From contig CANTFL010001211.1 of the NCBI GenBank assembly GCA_947650285.1, positions 310,001-374,000 on the forward strand: DNA of 64,000 nt, in the 5' to 3' direction. Of the stretch, positions 43,255 through 54,032 are shown piece after piece. The position numbers and the translations under genes are program-made. The notes below the pieces were generated by a model. The model saw nothing but the letters and a program-made list of their open reading frames with translations. It did no database searches and was not told the origin of the DNA. Position 1 is the stretch's first letter; each line of letters starts with the position of its first letter. The DNA comes from Hyaloperonospora brassicae. Its lineage: Eukaryota > Oomycota > Peronosporomycetes > Peronosporales > Peronosporaceae.

Positions 43255-44045
43255 TGCTTCATGACACAGTACTTCGAGCCCGGCTTGAGCTCGATCTCGT
43301 GTCGAGTGTATTTGTCCTTAGGCAACTCGCAAGGCACGGATTCAGGAAACACATCCCTGAATTCAAACAAATCCTTGTACAAAGGATTTTCCTGGAGCGA
43401 CTCCCAGGATTGAGACGTGTATCGCTCAATCCGAGTCTTCTCATCGAGGACACTTTCGTTCATCGATGAGCTGCTGAGAACCCGTTCGTTCTCAGCAAAT
43501 ACTGTCGCCGACCGAATATCGGCCACATACTCATCCTCTGTGACGAGTATGCAGATCTGCTTGACTTTGCCACTGCGCAGATCACGCAAGAATCGTTTCG
43601 GTTCTAGCGTTGTCAACTGAGTTATCTCAGAAGTTATCTTCGAAGGCACAATCAGATCAAGCGTATAAGCGCCTACGCTTGATCCGTCATGAACCAAGAC
43701 GTTCAACGTCTCGGTTTCTTCCTGGGAACTTGCTTCCACAGGTTGCTGAAGGCCTGATCCCTCAGAAAGTGACTCTTGAGGAATTCCTTCCTCAAGTACG
43801 TGGGGACTTATTCCCTCGACGTCTTTTAAATGTGGCTGTGCAACCACAGTCAGGGACCGATCCTCCACGGTCGACTCTCCAGTCGACCTAGGATTTCCAT
43901 GTTTCCCCTTGAAGGCAACAGGTTTCTTTCTTCTAAGATGCTGCCCGCTAGGCATGCATCCATGTCCCGGTCCACTCGACTTATTCGAGTGGTGGACCTT
44001 CGGCGCAGCCTGTACTCCTGTACAGCCGCCGGGAGCTTGCTCCAC
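43227..44045 (-). pseudogene. Protease-RT linker and RT N-terminus, element B
   Basis: Same frame as the protease, after stops near 44181. It ends KYCVMKHWPLPRVKN and a TAG; in intact Gypsy elements the WPLPR word runs straight into RT, so the real junction is a frame change at about 43230-43250. At 44043-44069 lies a hairpin with 11-base perfect arms (CACAGTGTAGT / ACTACACTGTG). Confidence 0.75.
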
Positions 44046-44180
44046 AGTGTAGTGATCAACTACACTGTGATCTTGTGCAGTCGTGCTAACGACCGTAACT
44101 CAAGTGAGGCCATCGCACTCACTCGCAGAACATCCACACGCTTGTGGACGCTCCAAGATGTTCATCAGATGGCTATCTGA

Positions 44181-44603
44181 TTAACAAGCGGCAGGCATCT
44201 TCACGGATCGATGCTGCCAGCTCACCCTTGGCTCGTACTTTCTGAGCCAAGGTAATCCCAGGATGACATCAAATTTGTCATCCAGATCCAGTACGATGAA
44301 GTCATCATCGTACTGTTCGCCCTCCAACGTGTAGTGGATTTCGATTACACGTTTCTCAACGGTTATCGATGCGCCTGTTGCAAGGCGCACCGTCATCCTC
44401 GTGAGGGGAATGTCGCGCTCAACTAACTTGAGCCTACGACCCTCTAGTGACTGGCGACGAAATAAGTTGTTCGACGCCCCACAGTCTACTAGGGCACGAA
44501 GCGACAAATCATTTGTCGCTTCCAACTTCAAGGTGATGAGCGAAAAGTCATCACCAGGTGCAGAGACACACAATGATTGTGTATCTGGAGCAACTTTCGC
44601 CAA
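44181..44603 (-). pseudogene. Aspartic protease, element B
   Basis: Retropepsin-like: LRALVDCGASNNLFRRQSLE (active-site Asp with CGA in place of the usual T/S-GA), MTVRLATGASITV, FDVILGLPWLRKYEP. DCGA is also present in element C. A stop closes the frame at PAAC. Confidence 0.8.
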
Positions 44604-44757
44604 AAGATTTGCAAATTATCTTGAGGTTGCTGGATCAGTAGGGCGCTCTGCCCCTACTGACCCCGACCTTTATATATGGTACGTCTCGCTGTTGCGGCTT
44701 CGAAACAGCGCTGGACCCACGCCCATTGCCCTTCTTGGCGAATGGTCGTCCATTTCG

Positions 44758-45807
44758 CTAAGTGCTGTTCGGTACTGGGCGTGGAGCACTACACTCGTAT
44801 GCGTAGTGCCCTATCTTCTGACAGCGATTGAACCTCTGCAATCGCTTGTTGTTTGTAGAGCGAGGTCTCTCGCTCTCAACATAGCAGAGGTCTATTGGTT
44901 CTGGACCGCCGATCGCATGTCGTCTCGGTGGACGGTAAGAGTTTGAGCTAGCATGAGCCTGTCTCATGCTAAAGTCTTCCTGTTCCGCGGCTCATATCGC
45001 TTCTTCCAGCGTTTTCAGCTTAAGGCGGAACAGGTGGCTCCTGACGGGCCCTTCTGCTAGCCCTTGCATGAACACCGTAATCAACGTGTGTTCATAAACT
45101 GGGTTAGCAGTTATACTACTCGCTAGGAGTCGTATATGTTGTGCGTAAGCGTGCACATCACGCTTACCCTGCTTGAGTTTCAGGAGCTCAGAACGAGCCC
45201 TGAATTCAGCTCGTGGCGGCTCAAACGTTTGTCTGAGCCGGGACTTGAAGTCATCTAGCGACCTAAACACATTTGGGTCGCTACTCTCGAGTCCCAAGGA
45301 CCAAGTTTTGGCACGCCCTGCCAAGTGGGTCTGAGAAAATGTGAGTTTCATTTGCTCATCTTCGACGCGACGAGCCCTTAAGGATCTGTAGAGTTCGACA
45401 AACCATAGTAACAGGGAGTCCTCCGGGACTCCACTGTACTTGGAGATGTCAACCTTCATGACCTCGGGACGACGCGCATGTGCCGTCCCGCCCACAGCAG
45501 CGTGGAATTGCTGCTGTCTCAACAGCTCTGTCTGTTGAGCACTGAGTTCTCTCAACTGCTCGGCCTGTTGAGAGCCTTGCTGGTGAAGCAAGGCTACTTT
45601 CTTCCTTTCGGCGACAAGTTCACTTTGGATGAACTTGGCTATAGCGGCATGTTGTTGGTCTCTGTCTAGAGACTCCAACATGGCGCTAATGGCGAACTCG
45701 CCTACGGTAGAACTCATTCGTTCTACCGCACCCCATTCGATGTCACTCAAATGGGTAAACCCTTCACGCGTGGCGTGAATGGTCTCTTCATCATCCAATA
45801 TGAACAT
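44758..45807 (-). pseudogene. gag with zinc-knuckle remnant, element B
   Basis: From MFILDDEETIHATREGF; Retrotrans_gag segments LAGRAKTWSLGLESSDPNV and LKQGKRDVHAYAQHIR, then an in-frame TGA at 44992-44994 after LEEAI. The same frame continues AAEQEDFSMRQ... to RFNRCQKIGHYAYEC. This is a CCHC knuckle whose first Cys is Phe, also true in element C. It ends at 44758; the protease is in another frame. Confidence 0.8.
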
Positions 45808-45833
45808 GTTGGATGCTGTGGTCCTTGGAAGGA

Positions 45834-45849
45834 CTACAAAGTGCTACCA
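45834..45849 (-). other. Primer-binding site of element B
   Basis: Minus strand TGGTAGCACTTTGTAG, two bases after the 5' LTR end, as in elements A and C. Confidence 0.7.
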
Positions 45850-45851
45850 GG

Positions 45852-46244
45852 TGTAACGGGGCACACCCTTGCGTGAACTTAACGCAAGGGTTTCGGGTGC
45901 CACGACAGACGTACACGAGGCGAACGAGGAAGCGTAGGATAAGGAAAAAGTAAAACTGTTATATTAATATAATTAAGTCTTTTAACTACTGCCTCTCTGT
46001 TTGACTTAACTTAATTATGCTAATATACCTGAGTGTATGGTGACGTCTCGTCAACACTCATTGCGCGCGTCTTGCGGCGATTGGTGGGTTGATATCATCA
46101 AGATATCAACCAATGAACAGACTCTTTGGTCGACCCTTCAATATCACCACTTCAGTGATATTGTTTAGAGAATGTTCAACTTCATATTCTTAATTGTCAC
46201 TTTCCTTAAAGTGACAATTCCATGTAACGGGCTGCCCCATTACA
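45852..46244 (-). repeat. 5' LTR of element B
   Basis: 393 bases, same terminal words and hairpin series as the 3' LTR. About ten scattered differences from it, for example a broken stem base in TTCAGTGATATT near 46150. Confidence 0.93.
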
Positions 46245-46551
46245 TCTGCGGAATGTCTCATTTGGCGCGCCTGCAGCTCCACAAGGCCTAGTTGCGTTCC
46301 AGCAGCCACGGCCGCCACTAGAGCACCACCAGCCGCAGATAATGGCACCGCAAGAGAAGCAACACTTGACGATGTACGCAGACTCGTTTGGAATGGGCTT
46401 TCCGCTTCCACCCGCGCGTGTTCCCGATAGCGTCTCGCCAGCTGCTTCTATCGATCCTTTCTACAGCACAATGCCATACTTAGTTATAGCTGCAAAACAA
46501 GACGATTCAATCGAGGCACGATGGGGGCTGGTAGGCTATTTCGAATGTTAA
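46245..46551 (+). pseudogene. Right part of the host gene split by element B
   Basis: Starts with the TCTGC duplication (46245-46249). If the element and one TCTGC are left out, the reading frame on the left (KVERDL) passes without a shift into RNVSFGAPAAPQGLVAFQQP, then PPLEHHQPQIMAPQEKQHL and PARVPDSVSPAASIDPFY, ending in TAA at 46549-46551. Gln/Pro-rich like the left part. Confidence 0.6.
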
Positions 46552-46862
46552 CCTTAGGCACAAAAGGTCCAAACATGTATATTAAACGCACTTGATGCCA
46601 TTTTCTGTGCACTTGCTGCCGTCTCGCTCTCCCGTCGTGTAGCGAAAAGGTTCAAGTTGGCGCAAGTATAACCAGAACGGAACAGAACAGTTTTTGTTGG
46701 AGGAATCGACGGCGGCGGCCTTTACGCTCCGATCATGAAGTAGTCACACGGTGGCCGTTCGTGACAAAACTTCCGAGATTTGCCGAGTTAGCATGAGAGG
46801 CGTGGAATACGACCAGTTGAGACGTGTACAACAACATGCGAACGGACGAGAGAGAGCAAATG
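46552..46862. other. Spacer between elements B and C
   Basis: Probable 3' flank of the split gene; no coding sequence seen. GCAAA at 46856-46860 matches GCAAA at 54587-54591 and is the likely target-site duplication of element C, with two extra bases (TG) before the LTR. Confidence 0.5.
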
Positions 46863-47303
46863 TGTAACGGGTAGCCCGTTACATGAATATTGTCTTCAAG
46901 AAGAAATTGACAATCGAAAATGTTACGTTGAATATTCTTTCAACAATATCACAGAGCATGATGATATTGTTGAAGATGGGCGAATGGTCTACTCATAGGT
47001 TGATATCGCGATGATATCAACCCACCAATCGCTGCTAGACGCGCGCAATGGGTGGTGAGTAGACGTCATCATACATTTAGTTACATTAGTGTAATAAATT
47101 CAGGACAAACAGAGATACAAGAGTTATATGACTCAATTGTATTAATAACAGTTTTACTTTCCTACGACCAGAGTCTTTCGCTTTAGTTGTTCTATCTTCC
47201 TCTGTGTAGTTCCACACCTAGCTGGGCACTGACTATCACTACAGTCAGTGATAGTAAACTCCGTACTGGTTGGCCAGTACGGAGTCGTCGGTGCCCCGTT
47301 ACA
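46863..47303 (+). repeat. 5' LTR of element C
   Basis: 441 bases, TGTAAC...GTTACA. Hairpins include GTTGATATC/GATATCAAC, ACTATCACT/AGTGATAGT (47232-47255) and ACTCCGTACTGG/CCAGTACGGAGT (47258-47285, 12-base arms). Confidence 0.93.
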
Positions 47304-47305
47304 CC

Positions 47306-47321
47306 TGGTAGCACTTTGTAG
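47306..47321 (+). other. Primer-binding site of element C
   Basis: TGGTAGCACTTTGTAG, two bases after the LTR, identical to that of element B. Confidence 0.7.
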
Positions 47322-47359
47322 TCTGTCCAAAGACCACAACTCCATCGCCTAACATTAAC

Positions 47360-48484
47360 ATGTTGGACAATGTAGACGGCGACAGATTTTACGAAACCCG
47401 TGAAAGCTACTCCAATTTGAGTGACATCGAATGGAGTGCGACCGGACGTGGAGTTTGCCCGTTGGCGAGGAAGCCATATGGGCCATGCTATCCTCAAGGG
47501 ATAGGGACCAGCAACATGCCGTCATTATCAAGTTCTTGCAACGAGGACTTGATGAGTCGCGAGCTCAGGTGACCTTGTTACAAAGACAAGATCACCAGCG
47601 GACCGAAGCACTTAGACAACAACAATTTCAGTCCGCAGAGCCGACGCGTGAGCGTCGACGAGAGTAATTAATACTAGAGTACTCCAAGTATCGAGAAGTC
47701 GAGGAAGACTCCCTGTAAAGATGGTTCGTCGAGCTGGACGATGCCATCGATGCTCGTCCCATCGATGATGAGCGAACGCAAGTTGCATTCGCTCAGTCGT
47801 ACATGACTGGGGACGCCAGGAATTGGGCCCTGAATCTCAAGTTGCACGACCTAAACGCGTTTAGGTCGTTGAGGATCTTTAAGCCCCTGCTCAGCGAGAC
47901 GTTTGAGCCGCCCAGATCAGAGTTCAGGACTCTTTCGGAGCTTCTGCAAATCAAGCAGGGTAAGCGTAAGGTTCACGATTACGCTCAGCACGTACGCTAC
48001 CTTGAAAGCTGCCTGGTAGTGAACCCTGTGGGTGAATTTGTGTTGATCACAATATTCATTAAAGGGCTGTCCAATGGTCCCGTCAGGGACCACCTGTTCC
48101 GCGGAGATCTAAAGACGCTCTACGAAGCAATCTTTGCTTCGGAGCAGAAAGACTTTAGCGTGAGACACTACGCTGACCCCCTTTCGTCCGCAGAGACGAT
48201 CAGCGGTCGGACTTCCAGAGCCAATGGACCTCTGTAATTTTAAGGGCGAGAAATCTCGCCCTGCGAATGACAAGCGATCGGTAAGATTTCGTCGCTGTCA
48301 TAAACTGGGACACTACGCATATGAATGCAGTATCCCCCGCTCAGGACCTCGCGATGCTGAGCGCAGTAATCGTCCACCAGTAAGAAGAACTGGAGGGCGA
48401 GGGTCCGATGCTGTTGCAAAGCCGCAACAGCGAGACGGACCATATAAAAAGGTCGGGGTCAGTAGGGGCGGAGCGCCCTACTGA
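47360..48484 (+). pseudogene. gag with zinc-knuckle remnant, element C
   Basis: Starts MLDNVDGDRFYETRESY, matching the start of gag B, then shifts frame near 47450 and again before TGDARNWALNLKLHDLNAF (47806). KQGKRKVHDYAQHVRYLES is the gag core. The knuckle RFRRCHKLGHYAYEC lacks the first Cys as in B. Confidence 0.8.
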
Positions 48485-48515
48485 TCCAGCAACATCAAGA
48501 TAATTTGCAAATCTC

Positions 48516-48896
48516 TTGACGAAGGTTGCTCCCGACACGCAGTCTTTGTGTGTCTCTGCACTTGGTGATGAGGTGTCTCTCATCACCTTGATATTGGAAG
48601 TGACAAAGGACTTGTCACTTCGCGCCCTAGTTGACTGTGGGGCGTCGAACAATTTTGTTCGCCGCCAGTCGCTAGAGGCAGGAAGTGTCAACTTCGTGGA
48701 GTGGGAGATCCTTCCAGCGCGAATGACGGTGCGCCTAGCGACAGGCGCATCGATCACTGTGAAGAAATATGTAATCGGAATCCACTGCACGTTGAAAGAT
48801 GAACAGTACGATGATAATTTCATCGTACTCGACCTGAATGACAAGTTTATTGTCATCCTGGGAATATCTTGGCTCAGGCGATACAGCCAAGGGTGA
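48516..48896 (+). pseudogene. Aspartic protease, element C
   Basis: LRALVDCGASNNFVRRQSLE with the same DCGA active-site box as B, MTVRLATGASITV, ILGISWLRRYSQG, then TGA. Contains the stem GAAGTGACAA/TTGTCACTTC (48597-48621), which differs from B by a compensated pair. Confidence 0.8.
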
Positions 48897-49610
48897 GCTG
48901 GCAGCATCGATCATTATCGATGCCTTAACACTTTTTCATCAGATGACGATCTGAAGAATATCTTGAATCGCCCATGTTCATGTGGGTGTACTGCGAGTGA
49001 GTGCTATGGCCTCACTTGCGGTACGGTCGTTTGTACGACTGTGCAAGAACACAATGTACATGATTACAACATTTCGGAGAAAGCTCTCGTGGATCCCATG
49101 GATGTGACTTCCCAGTAAATAATCCAGACAGTGAACGTCTTGGTCAATGACGGATCAAGCTTGGGAGCTTACACGCTTGATCTGGTTGCGCCTCCGAAGT
49201 TAAATTCGAATATAATTCAACTGCCAACGCTAGAACCAAAACGATTCTTGCGTGATCTGCGTAGTGGCAAAGTCAATCAGATCTGTGTACTCGTCGCGGA
49301 GGACGAGTACGCTACCGATATTCGATCGGCAACGGTGTTTACTGAGACCATGAGGGTACTCAGCAGTTCATCGATGAACGAAAGTGTCCTCGATGAGAAG
49401 ACTCGGATTGAGCGATACACGTCTCAATCCTAGGAGTCGCTCCAGGAAAATCCTTTGTACAAGGATGTGATCGAATTTGAGGATGTATTCCTCGAACCCG
49501 TGCCTTGCGAGTTGCCTAAGGACAAATACACTCGACACGAGATCGAGCTCAAGACGGGCTCGAAGTACTGTGTCATGAAGCATTGGCCACTGCCTCGTGT
49601 AAAGAACTAG
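48897..49610 (+). pseudogene. Protease-RT linker, element C
   Basis: Includes the open stretch 49131-49433 (LNVLVNDGSSLGAYTLD-type sequence, PKRFLRDLRSGKVNQI), a TAG at 49431-49433, then KYCVMKHWPLPRVKN and a TAG at 49608-49610 exactly as in element B. Confidence 0.7.
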
Positions 49611-50365
49611 CGATCGACAAGTTCTTTGCCGATCGCTTAGCAGCGGGCCATGTGCGGGAATCAACTTCCCCTCACAGATCTCCGACCTTCTGTGTGCAAA
49701 AAGCCCCAGGAGGATGGCGGATAGTGCACGCGTTCAACAAGTTGAATGCTGCAACGGTACCGGCTCAGACGCCGATACCGAGGAAGGACGTAATCATAGA
49801 TGGTATGTCAAAGAGTACCATCTTTTCGTCCATGGATCTGATGGATGGATTCTATCAGATCCTCATGCGTGAACGGGACATACCGTACACAGCAGTGAGC
49901 ACCCCCAGCGGTATGCTGTGGGAGTGGCTAGTAATGCCACAGGGGCTGAGCAATGCCCCTGCAACATTCGACAGATGTGTCACAAATCTGTTGAGACCGG
50001 TGCGAGACTTCGCACCGAGTTACTTCGACGATGTGTTCGTCCATAGCCGGGCTATGGACGGAAAGTCGGACGTTGAAGTTCACAGAACTCGCGTTTGTCA
50101 GGTTCTTCAACTTATGCGCAAGCATAAGTTGTATGCCAACCTCAAGAAGTGTATATTCGCGGCTAGCGAACTACCACTTCTTGGGTGTATCGTGGGTAAA
50201 CACGGCGTACGCCCTGATCCCGAAAAGATCAAGGCGATCACCGACTGGCCAGTGCCAGTCGATGTCAAGGGACTAAGGAAGTTCCTTGGTTTAGCGGCGT
50301 ACTTGCACAAGTACTCGCGCAACTACGCCGAGATGACTGTTCATCGTTCTTGCTTGCTCAATTAA
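49583..50365 (+). pseudogene. Reverse transcriptase core, element C
   Basis: 260 codons, differing from element B at only about two residues (an R/Q near PTFCV and an N/D in SSM(N/D)LMDG). YFDD box present. Same upstream frame break and same downstream TAA. Confidence 0.9.
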
Positions 50366-50932
50366 AACGTCAAGTGGTCATGGAACGCTGAGTGCCAGCG
50401 TTCCTTTGAGGGTATCAAGCAAAGCTCGATACAATCGCCGATCTTGGCGATTGCGGATTAGGACAGACCTTCTCATGTGGTCTGTGACGCCAGCGATTTT
50501 GCAATCGGCTGTGCGTTAATGCAGTATGACACAGACGGCGCAGAGCGCGTCGACTGAGATCAATCGCGTCAGCTGCGACCAGCTGAACGCAATTACCCAG
50601 TGCATGTTACGGAACTCCTTGCCATGAAGCACGCACTGGCTAAGTTTCGCGTCTATCTCCTCGGAGATAGACCGTTTGTTGTCTATACGGACCATACGTC
50701 ATTACGCACGGCCGTAAACAGCCCACAACTCTCGCAAAGAATGGCGAGGTAGCTGTCTTTCTTCGCGGAGTATCACTTCTCCGAGGAGTAAAAACCAGGA
50801 CGACTCAATGTCGTCGCTAATGCGCTTTCGCGCCGGCCCGATTTCGAGCCGGACGCACAAATCAACAGTGAAAACTTGCTCACTGTTGCGACACTGTCAG
50901 TCAGTGTCCCGTCGTCAAGTTAACTTGATGAC
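50366..50932 (+). pseudogene. RNase H region, element C, multiple stops
   Basis: Same remnants as B (DASDFAIGCALMQYD, AERNYPVHVTELLAMK, PGRLNVVANALSRRPDF) and the same stops: TAA after CLLN, TAG in GCGGATTAGGAC, TGA in GTCGACTGAGAT, TAG in GCGAGGTAGCTG, TAA in GAGGAGTAAAAA. Confidence 0.8.
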
Positions 50933-51919
50933 GTGCGGAAGGCATACGCAGGAGACACGATTTTCCTTCGTTTGATGGGTCACCTTTCGAACCCATCCCG
51001 TAAATCCTTGTCGGATTTGCCGGCTCTGTACCGTTCCTCGTTAGATCGGTATACGACTCGAAATGGCCTGCTGTACTACACAGCAGTTGCCGACGATACA
51101 CCTCGCGTCTTGGTTCCCGATCATGATGATTTGCGCTTACGCATCATGTTAAAATGTCACGATGCGCTCTCAGGCGAAAATCGTGGTAGAGAAAAGACCT
51201 ACATTACGATCAGTCGTTACTTTTACTGGCCCCGCCAGTATCAGTTCGTGCGCAAGTACATTTGTTCTTGCGAAGTCTGTCTACGGGTGAAGCCTAGTCC
51301 TTCATCCTGTGCGCCACTACAAACTCTGCCGGTCCCGGCAGAGTGTTGGGAGTCCGTTTCCATGGACTTTGTCTTCGGGTTTGTCGAAGACTCTCACAAG
51401 AATAATGGTATTCTTGTGTTTGTGGATCGTTTCAGCAAGATGGTGCATCTTGCTGCAGCATCTGAATAGATCACTGCACACGGCTGTGCGCGTGTCTTCA
51501 TCGACACAGTGCTTCGACTCCACGGTTTACCCCGTGAGCTCGTGTCCGACCGTGACCCTCGGTTCACGGCGGAGTTTTGGCAATCCGTGTTCCGCACATT
51601 GGGAACACGGTTGAAGATGTCCACATCTGAACATCCCGAAACAGATGGCGAGACGGAACGTGCAAACTGTATCCTCGAAGAGATCCTGCGAGGATACGTC
51701 CACTCCTTTTCGAGTTGGAGTGAGTTCTTGTCGATGGTCGAATTCGCCATCAACAACTCCGTGCATGCGTCCACGACGCATACATCGTTCTACGTGAATC
51801 GCTTACGCCACCCACGTATTCTCGCCCTCATACAGAGTGACTCTAGGTTAGGGGGGAGGGACTCGCTCGATCAAAACCCGTTTAGGCTCTTGCTCATCAC
51901 GTATCTTTGCACATGTTGA
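50933..51919 (+). pseudogene. Integrase H2C2 region and catalytic core, element C
   Basis: First frame to 51469: CHDALSGENRGREKTYITI, then CSCEVCLRVK (zinc-binding Cys pair), SMDFVFGFVEDS and VDRFSKMVHLAAA, then TAG. Second frame from 51509: SDRDPRFTAEFWQSVF, HPETDGETERANCILEE and MVEFAINNSVHASTTHTSFY. The three acidic catalytic positions are present, split over two frames. Confidence 0.8.
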
Positions 51920-52094
51920 TACGTTTGATGTCGATGTCGATAATATCGACATCGAAGAATATGATCTTAGCAATAGCAATGACGCTGCTGCTACTTCAGA
52001 TAATGATGTCTATGCTGGTATATTCAGCATCGTCAACGACAATGCCAGCGAGAAAGAGGACACCCTCGCTGAAGAAGAGAAGAATCTCTTAGCA

Positions 52095-53045
52095 GTGCGC
52101 ACAAAGCGCACTGAAAGACAAAACAACGAGTCAGCAGATAACTTCCTGCTGAATCGAGAGGCGGTAGTCCGTTTCGTTCAGGACTCCATCGCAAATGCGG
52201 CGGACCGCCATAAACGGGACTCAGACAAGAATGGAAGAGCAAATGTTCTTTCATTTAAAGTTAACGACCTAGTACTACTGTCTACAGTAAACTTACCTGA
52301 ACATATAGTCACTAATGTCGGCAGTAACAAATTACTGCCGAAATACATTGGATATTTTTGTGTATTGCACCGCAAAGGCAACGAATACACGATTGAGTTG
52401 CCTCGCAGGATGCGCACACATCCTACGTTTTGTTTTGGTCGTCTCCGTCCGTTCTATCAGAACGATACCTCTCTCGAGAGCATTAATAACCAGCACATTC
52501 AAGAATCAGCAGCAGATTCTTGTGATCACGGACCAAACACGAGAGTTGGTCCTTCAGCGACGCGGTCTCGCGGCGAGCCGCGTTCAGCTCGTCGCGCAAA
52601 CGGTGCTTCTCGCGTTCGCTCTCAAGTTGAAAGAACGCGAAATCCGATCGGTCTTTTTCCTCACAGTCGGCACGGAGACGTCGCACGTTCGACATGAAGT
52701 CGTGCTGACAATCGTGTTCGTGATCGACTTCCTCCCTCAACTAGGTCAGGTAACGTTCATGGTTACCCAAAGTCTCATGCAGGCCCAGCAGCTGAGTCGA
52801 CCCTTGTCTTTCCACCACCACCGGAGCCACCAGTAAATTTACACGGTGGCCGACGCTTACACGTGGGGCGTATCTTGAGCCACCGCGTGAAGAACGGGAA
52901 GCGGACAAGTTACCTTGTCTGCTGGAGTGGGTATCTACCATCTTATGACAGCTGAGAACCTCGATCCCACCTGGTGGCTGATGTTGAGGGTCTCGTTCAC
53001 CAGTACGACGAGACTCATCCGATGAGTCCTCGGAACCATCGGTAA
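52095..53045 (+). pseudogene. Integrase C-terminus and chromodomain, element C
   Basis: NREAVVRFVQDSIANAADR, NDLVLLSTVNLPEH and KYIGYFCVLHRKGNEYTIEL (GPF has become GYF). After the linker and a frame change, from about 52811: RRLHVGRILSHRVKNGKR, SYLVCWSGYLPSYDS, a TGA for the expected Trp, EPRSHLVADVEGLVHQYDE, and a TAA at 53043-53045. Overlaps the antisense ORF. Confidence 0.75.
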
Positions 53046-54032
53046 ACACGCGCTTTTGGAGCTTGTCGACGGATCGCAAGTTTGCTATCGCGTCACGCAT
53101 CTCCTCCATGATGTGTTCCCTTCCCCAGGGCGAACTTAGGGAATACACGTCCTTATGTGCACGTTGCGAGTTGTCAACAAAACTCGCACAAGGGTCTCCC
53201 CAAGTGGGGCAAGGAATGCCTGCCTCACTCGACAAACGATGCAGCCGGTACCTTGCACGGGTTGGCGTTCGCTTTTCCAACTTGATGTGTACCATCTCAA
53301 GTTTTGAAGTCATCCTTCTCGTCCAAAATTCTTGTCATTTTGGACGAACGCGTTCCACGCCGCTAAAAGCGAGGCCTTTTCACGCTTTTGGTTGATGTTG
53401 TACATCGATGTCGAAGAAAGCATCGAGATAAAAGTCTTCCTCAGCGCAAAAGTTGCTCGCGCTGGGACTCAATCCGTGAAGCTCACTCTCATCGAATAAA
53501 GGTATTCGATGGTGTTGGCTTGTCTCATGAGACAAGCTATTGCTATGCTGTTCAGGCAAAAGCTACGACTTCAGCTCACCACGCTTCACGGTGGTACCTT
53601 TGTTGGTACCACGGTTCTCAGTATGACGACAGCTCGCACCATCGTCAAATCGCTCGTGCGGAGGTGCACGAGTTGATCGTGGTGATGAGCAAACATACTC
53701 ATCACCAAATTCGTCATCACTGCCGAACAGACTGTGAACATGTCGCGAGTCCGTGCAATAGGCACGTATCTTGATGGAAGAGGCACCGCAGGTGAACACG
53801 ATCTCTTTAAAGGCTTTTCCGAGTCAGACACATATGACTCACCAGAGTAGCTGACCCTTAACTCGAGGTCACTGTGTGCATAAGGTGCTAAACCACATGC
53901 GCCTGCAGCAACACCTGCTGCAGGCTGAGAACAAGTAGCAGACGACGAGTCGTCTGCCGCAGAGGGCGGCGCAGCAACATGTTGTGTCGTCTTTGGGTCA
54001 CCCCGCATAGACATGTTAACTATGCGAGGCAA
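52483..54032 (-). pseudogene. Antisense ORF of element C, in three frames
   Basis: Counterpart of 38737-40388. First part 53586-54032 (start MSMRGDPKTTQHV at 54014); middle part 52741-53313 with [20 protein letters not shown] and [20 protein letters not shown]; last part 52483-52740, a coiled coil with EREKHRLRDELNAARRE. Frame changes separate them. Conserved order and words in two diverged elements argue that the antisense product was once real. Confidence 0.6.

Larger units (their letters stand above)
38263..46244 (-). mobile_element. Element B: complete but defective chromodomain Ty3/Gypsy retrotransposon
   Basis: LTRs at 45852-46244 (5') and 38263-38654 (3'), primer-binding site, polypurine tract, gag, protease, RT, RNase H, integrase with chromodomain, and an antisense ORF near the 3' LTR. 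Flanked by TCTGC duplications. Coding parts are cut by many stops and frame changes. The two LTRs differ at only about ten scattered positions, so insertion is fairly recent, while the pol lesions are older. Short hairpins are packed throughout. Confidence 0.92.

Noticed and set aside
38263..46244. Hairpin-rich LTRs and regularly spaced inverted repeats as a CRISPR array
   Set aside because: Stems all differ in sequence, there are no constant repeats with spacers, and the genome is eukaryotic.
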